Assembly: GCA_021155145.1 (NCBI GenBank)
Contig: JAJNPX010000449.1
Span: forward strand, 1 to 8,696
Source: Acidisarcina sp.
GTDB lineage: Bacteria > Acidobacteriota > Blastocatellia > Pyrinomonadales > Pyrinomonadaceae
Direction of reading: 5' to 3'
DNA: 8,696 nt
Of the stretch, positions 6,367-8,696 are shown in pieces. The translations under genes were made by a program, and so were the position numbers. Numbering within the stretch: position 1 is the first letter of the stretch; each line of letters opens with the position of its first letter. Below the pieces are notes generated by a model, which worked only from the letters and a program-made list of their open reading frames with translations, had not been told where the DNA came from and did not search any database.

Positions 6367-7917
6367 ATGTCAACAATTTCAGTTTCAAAGATCGTCTCGA
6401 CGTTCGCCTTTATATTTTCGCTTTCGCTCGTATCGCTTGCTCAGGTTGATGTTCCGCGGCGCACGACCGCCATCACCTACCCGCTTGACGAGCTGGTAAT
6501 GGTGAATTTCCGCGGGACCACGCGTTACCCTCGGATGAAGGGCGAAGCAAGGATAAAGCGGACCAGCCGAAACGGGACGGAGATAGAACTGAGCGTCTCG
6601 AAAATGCCGAGGCCTTTCGAACTCGGGCGAGGGTTCGCGACATATGTATTGTGGGCGGTATCGCCCGATGGGCAGATCGATAATCTCGGCGAGATCAAAC
6701 GCAGGGGCTTTTTCGAATTCGATTCCAAGATCAGCGTTACGACGCCGCTTCAGACATTCGCGCTGATGATCACCGCGGAGCCGCACTTTCTGGTAAAACG
6801 GCCGAGCCAGGAGATCATGCTCGAGAACCTGAATCCGTACACGCTTAGCGGGCGGCGGATCGATACGACTCCCTCGGTCCAGTATTTCGGCAACTCGAGC
6901 GACTTTTTCCGCGATGCGAGAACGCCGGAGATAGCCGAGATAGATTACTCGAAGACACCGTCCGCCATTCTCCAGGCAAAGCAGGCAGTCGCGCTCGCAA
7001 GGTTTGCAGGGGCCGAACGCGATGCCGCTGACGATCTGAGCGAGGCCGAGACGCTTCTTACCAACGCCGAGGAATCCTGGAAGGCGGGGCGAAAAGAAGA
7101 AGATGTTGACATCACCGCCCGCCGAGCCATAAGCACAGCGGTCAAGGCCGAGAATACGGCCATCGTAAGAAAACAAGCCCGTGAAAAGCGTAATGAACAG
7201 GCACGAAGCGATGCCGAGATCCGGCGGGCCGAAGATAAATTCGCTGACGCTCAGGCGGAGATCGCGGAACTGAGACGTCAACTCGATGCCGAAACGCGCG
7301 CCCGCGAACTCGCCCAACGCGATGTCGCGAACTTTTCCACACAGGCACGAGACCTCAGGGCCGAGAACGGCCGTCTGCGCGAAGAACTTGGCCGTGTCAA
7401 GGTCGAAGCGGACAGCGCCAAGGCAAAGGTCGCGGCGATCGAACAGGCGAACCGGGAAGCCGAAGAGCAGCGTGAGCGCGACGCGAAGCTGCAAAGCCTG
7501 AGGGCAAATGAGAATTCGCTTATCGACGCGCTAAAGCGTTTCGGGACGGTGACCAAGACCGAACGAGGCATCGTGCTCACGCTGGCCGAAACCTATTGGA
7601 GCGGTCCGCGGGCATCCACGTTTGCACCGATAGCAACCTCCCGCCTGACATCTCTCGGTCAGCTGCTGGTAGACAATCCCGACTATCGCGTTCAGATCGA
7701 ATCCCATACGGATGCGACCGGTGAACCGGAAGCTCTTGAGAGTCTCACGACCCAACGTTCACGGGCGATCGCGGAACGTTTGAACCAGCTCGGCGTTGCC
7801 GAAACACGCATCGATCCGCGCGGAATGGGCGCGAGCCTTCCGATCGCTCCGAACACCACGAGGGCGTCAAAGGCCAAGAACCGGCGTGTGCAGATGATCT
7901 TCGTTCCGGTGATCTGA
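6367..7917 (+). CDS. Secreted OmpA-domain protein with beta-rich N-terminus and coiled-coil middle
   Basis: This 516-residue envelope protein probably binds peptidoglycan. Residues 1-26 are a signal peptide: short polar start, hydrophobic core, likely cleavage near SLAQ. Residues about 30-150 are rich in short beta-like segments and match no family I can name. Residues about 195-265 (AKQAVALARFAGAERDAADDL onward) resemble the DUF4398 helical domain. Residues about 265-380 form a long, highly charged heptad-like coiled coil rich in R, E and A. The C-terminal OmpA-like domain (about 400-516) has the key HTDATGE (447-453), R464/R466 and the N-R-R-V motif (505-508). The Asp449 plus Arg pair is the known diaminopimelate-binding set. 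The protein lacks a beta-barrel, so it is anchored or periplasmic rather than a classical OmpA porin. The Shine-Dalgarno at 6357 fixes the start. It is read divergently from the exporter operon. Confidence 0.88.
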   Translation: MSTISVSKIVSTFAFIFSLSLVSLAQVDVPRRTTAITYPLDELVMVNFRGTTRYPRMKGEARIKRTSRNGTEIELSVSKMPRPFELGRGFATYVLWAVSPDGQIDNLGEIKRRGFFEFDSKISVTTPLQTFALMITAEPHFLVKRPSQEIMLENLNPYTLSGRRIDTTPSVQYFGNSSDFFRDARTPEIAEIDYSKTPSAILQAKQAVALARFAGAERDAADDLSEAETLLTNAEESWKAGRKEEDVDITARRAISTAVKAENTAIVRKQAREKRNEQARSDAEIRRAEDKFADAQAEIAELRRQLDAETRARELAQRDVANFSTQARDLRAENGRLREELGRVKVEADSAKAKVAAIEQANREAEEQRERDAKLQSLRANENSLIDALKRFGTVTKTERGIVLTLAETYWSGPRASTFAPIATSRLTSLGQLLVDNPDYRVQIESHTDATGEPEALESLTTQRSRAIAERLNQLGVAETRIDPRGMGASLPIAPNTTRASKAKNRRVQMIFVPVI

Positions 7918-7941
7918 TCACGCCGCTGAACTCTGCTATGC

Positions 7942-8696
7942 TCAGTCGGGCAGGACCTGTATCCTGTCCGGCGGCAGGCCTACCATGCACTCGTCACCGG
8001 CGTTCAAACCTACCAGCCTGTTAACCATCGCCTCAAGCCTCATACCGCTGCAATCCAGTTGGACGTAGGTGATCGGGCCGAGGAACTCTGCCGAGGCGAT
8101 CGTGGCCTTGAGTAGGTTGTCTTCGGGAAATGAGGCTCCAAAGCTTATCACGACCTGTTCGGGGCGGATCGCGAGGAATACGTCCTTGTGAATCGGCCCA
8201 AGCCTGCGAAGGTCGGCCTTTTGGGTAAAGAGTCGGTAACCGCCCTCGATGGTCTGAAACTCCGGCATCTCCGACTTTGACGATGTAAGCCTCCGAGCCT
8301 TGAGGATGTTATTTCGCCCTGTGAATGTCGCGACCATCCGATTCGCCGGTTCGTGGTAAAGGGTCTCGGGCGGACCGATCTGCTGGATATATCCCTCTGA
8401 GATGATCGCCGACCGATCGCAGGCAAGAAAGGCATCCGCAAAATCCGGTGAAGCGAATATGACGGCACGGCCTCGCCCGGCCGCATCTCGCATTCCATTA
8501 TTGATCAGCTTTCGCTGCCCGCTGTCCGTTCCGTTGAAGGGGTCGATGAGAAAGACCGGCCCGGAGGCCTTCTCGATGCTTTTCATCGTTAGGGAGGATC
8601 TGTCGTGGTGGGCTTTTCGGCCGCCGAAAAGACGCGCTAAGAGCGAACCGGAACCATTGGCTGAAGCCTCGCCGGGCGATAAATGGCGGACCACCT
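7942..8696 (-). CDS. PotA/MalK-type ABC ATPase with TOBE domain, C-terminal part, degenerate catalytic motifs
   Basis: The frame is open at the right edge, so the N-terminal part, including the expected Walker A, lies outside; about 251 residues are visible (numbered here from the edge). From residue 95 the match to importer ATPases is clear: SEGYIQQIGPPETLYHEPANRMVATFTGRNNIL is the usual link to the TOBE domain, followed by FLAIRPEQV (173-181) and a terminal TOBE repeat. TOBE domains in this family often sense or hold substrate. The catalytic part is unusual. The Walker B equivalent FLIDPF has Asp51 but lacks the following Glu. The switch His is replaced by Pro83 (ASPDF). No clean LSGGQ is seen; LSPGE (5-9) is the nearest. 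It may be a poorly active or inactive subunit, or a diverging gene. The substrate cannot be told. A GTG at 8694 is probably internal. Confidence 0.75.
   Translation of the reverse strand, partial: VVRHLSPGEASANGSGSLLARLFGGRKAHHDRSSLTMKSIEKASGPVFLIDPFNGTDSGQRKLINNGMRDAAGRGRAVIFASPDFADAFLACDRSAIISEGYIQQIGPPETLYHEPANRMVATFTGRNNILKARRLTSSKSEMPEFQTIEGGYRLFTQKADLRRLGPIHKDVFLAIRPEQVVISFGASFPEDNLLKATIASAEFLGPITYVQLDCSGMRLEAMVNRLVGLNAGDECMVGLPPDRIQVLPD

Noticed and set aside
6385..7494. Long open frame of 369 codons on the minus strand
   Set aside because: It lies wholly antisense to the OmpA-domain gene, which has a signal peptide, recognisable domain and ribosome binding site. Its cysteine- and arginine-rich translation matches no family and is typical of a shadow frame in GC-rich DNA.
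7909..7921. Palindrome GTGATC-T-GATCAC across the OmpA-domain gene stop
   Set aside because: Considered as a terminator or operator, but there is no T run or promoter near and the stem is short with a one-base centre. Likely chance.
1..8696. Search for CRISPR repeats, tRNA, insertion-sequence ends, defence or phage genes
   Set aside because: No regularly spaced direct repeats, no cloverleaf-like sequence, no transposase or integrase motifs, and no nuclease, helicase or toxin pairs beyond the housekeeping YicC were seen.

Overview
The window is a stretch of ordinary-looking bacterial chromosome, densely coding and moderately GC-rich by eye. It holds five complete genes, plus the 3' end of a gene at each edge (seven in all). 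There are no tRNA or rRNA genes, CRISPR arrays, insertion sequences or phage genes. The gene set points to a Gram-negative-type bacterium: an MsbA-like exporter, an OmpA-domain envelope protein, an O-antigen ligase/polymerase-type membrane protein and an electron-transfer-flavoprotein:quinone oxidoreductase. The style of the proteins, especially the OmpA protein with a central DUF4398-like helical region, would fit an acidobacterium (perhaps Blastocatellia). That placement is an impression from memory and was not computed.

Layout. Bases 1-696 (+) are the C-terminal part of a Wzy/WaaL-type polytopic protein. After a 93-base gap with a clear extended -10 promoter comes a full-length ETF-QO gene, 790-2529 (+). 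A symmetrical hairpin with A and T tracts (2612-2641) separates it from a leftward operon, read in the order exporter (6243-4444), yicC (4422-3544), gmk (3543-2923), rpoZ (2898-2662). Within this operon the gaps are 21, 0 and 24 bases, and a good sigma70-type promoter lies just upstream of the exporter. From the same 123-base divergent region a secreted OmpA-domain protein (6367-7917, +) is read the other way. It converges, with a gap of only 24 bases, on the C-terminal part of a PotA/MalK-type ABC ATPase with a TOBE domain (8696-7942, -). The visible nucleotide-binding domain of that ATPase lacks key catalytic residues.

How the genes fit together. yicC, gmk and rpoZ form a well-known bacterial neighbourhood that links RNA metabolism, GMP phosphorylation and RNA polymerase. 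Here it is led by a lipid-exporter-type ABC half-transporter. The envelope theme recurs in the Wzy-like protein, the exporter and the OmpA protein. ETF-QO stands alone; its partners etfA and etfB are not in the window.

I did not find a convincing undescribed system. The most unusual items are the degenerate ABC ATPase at the right edge and the four-part OmpA-domain protein. No gene-free stretch exceeds 300 bases.
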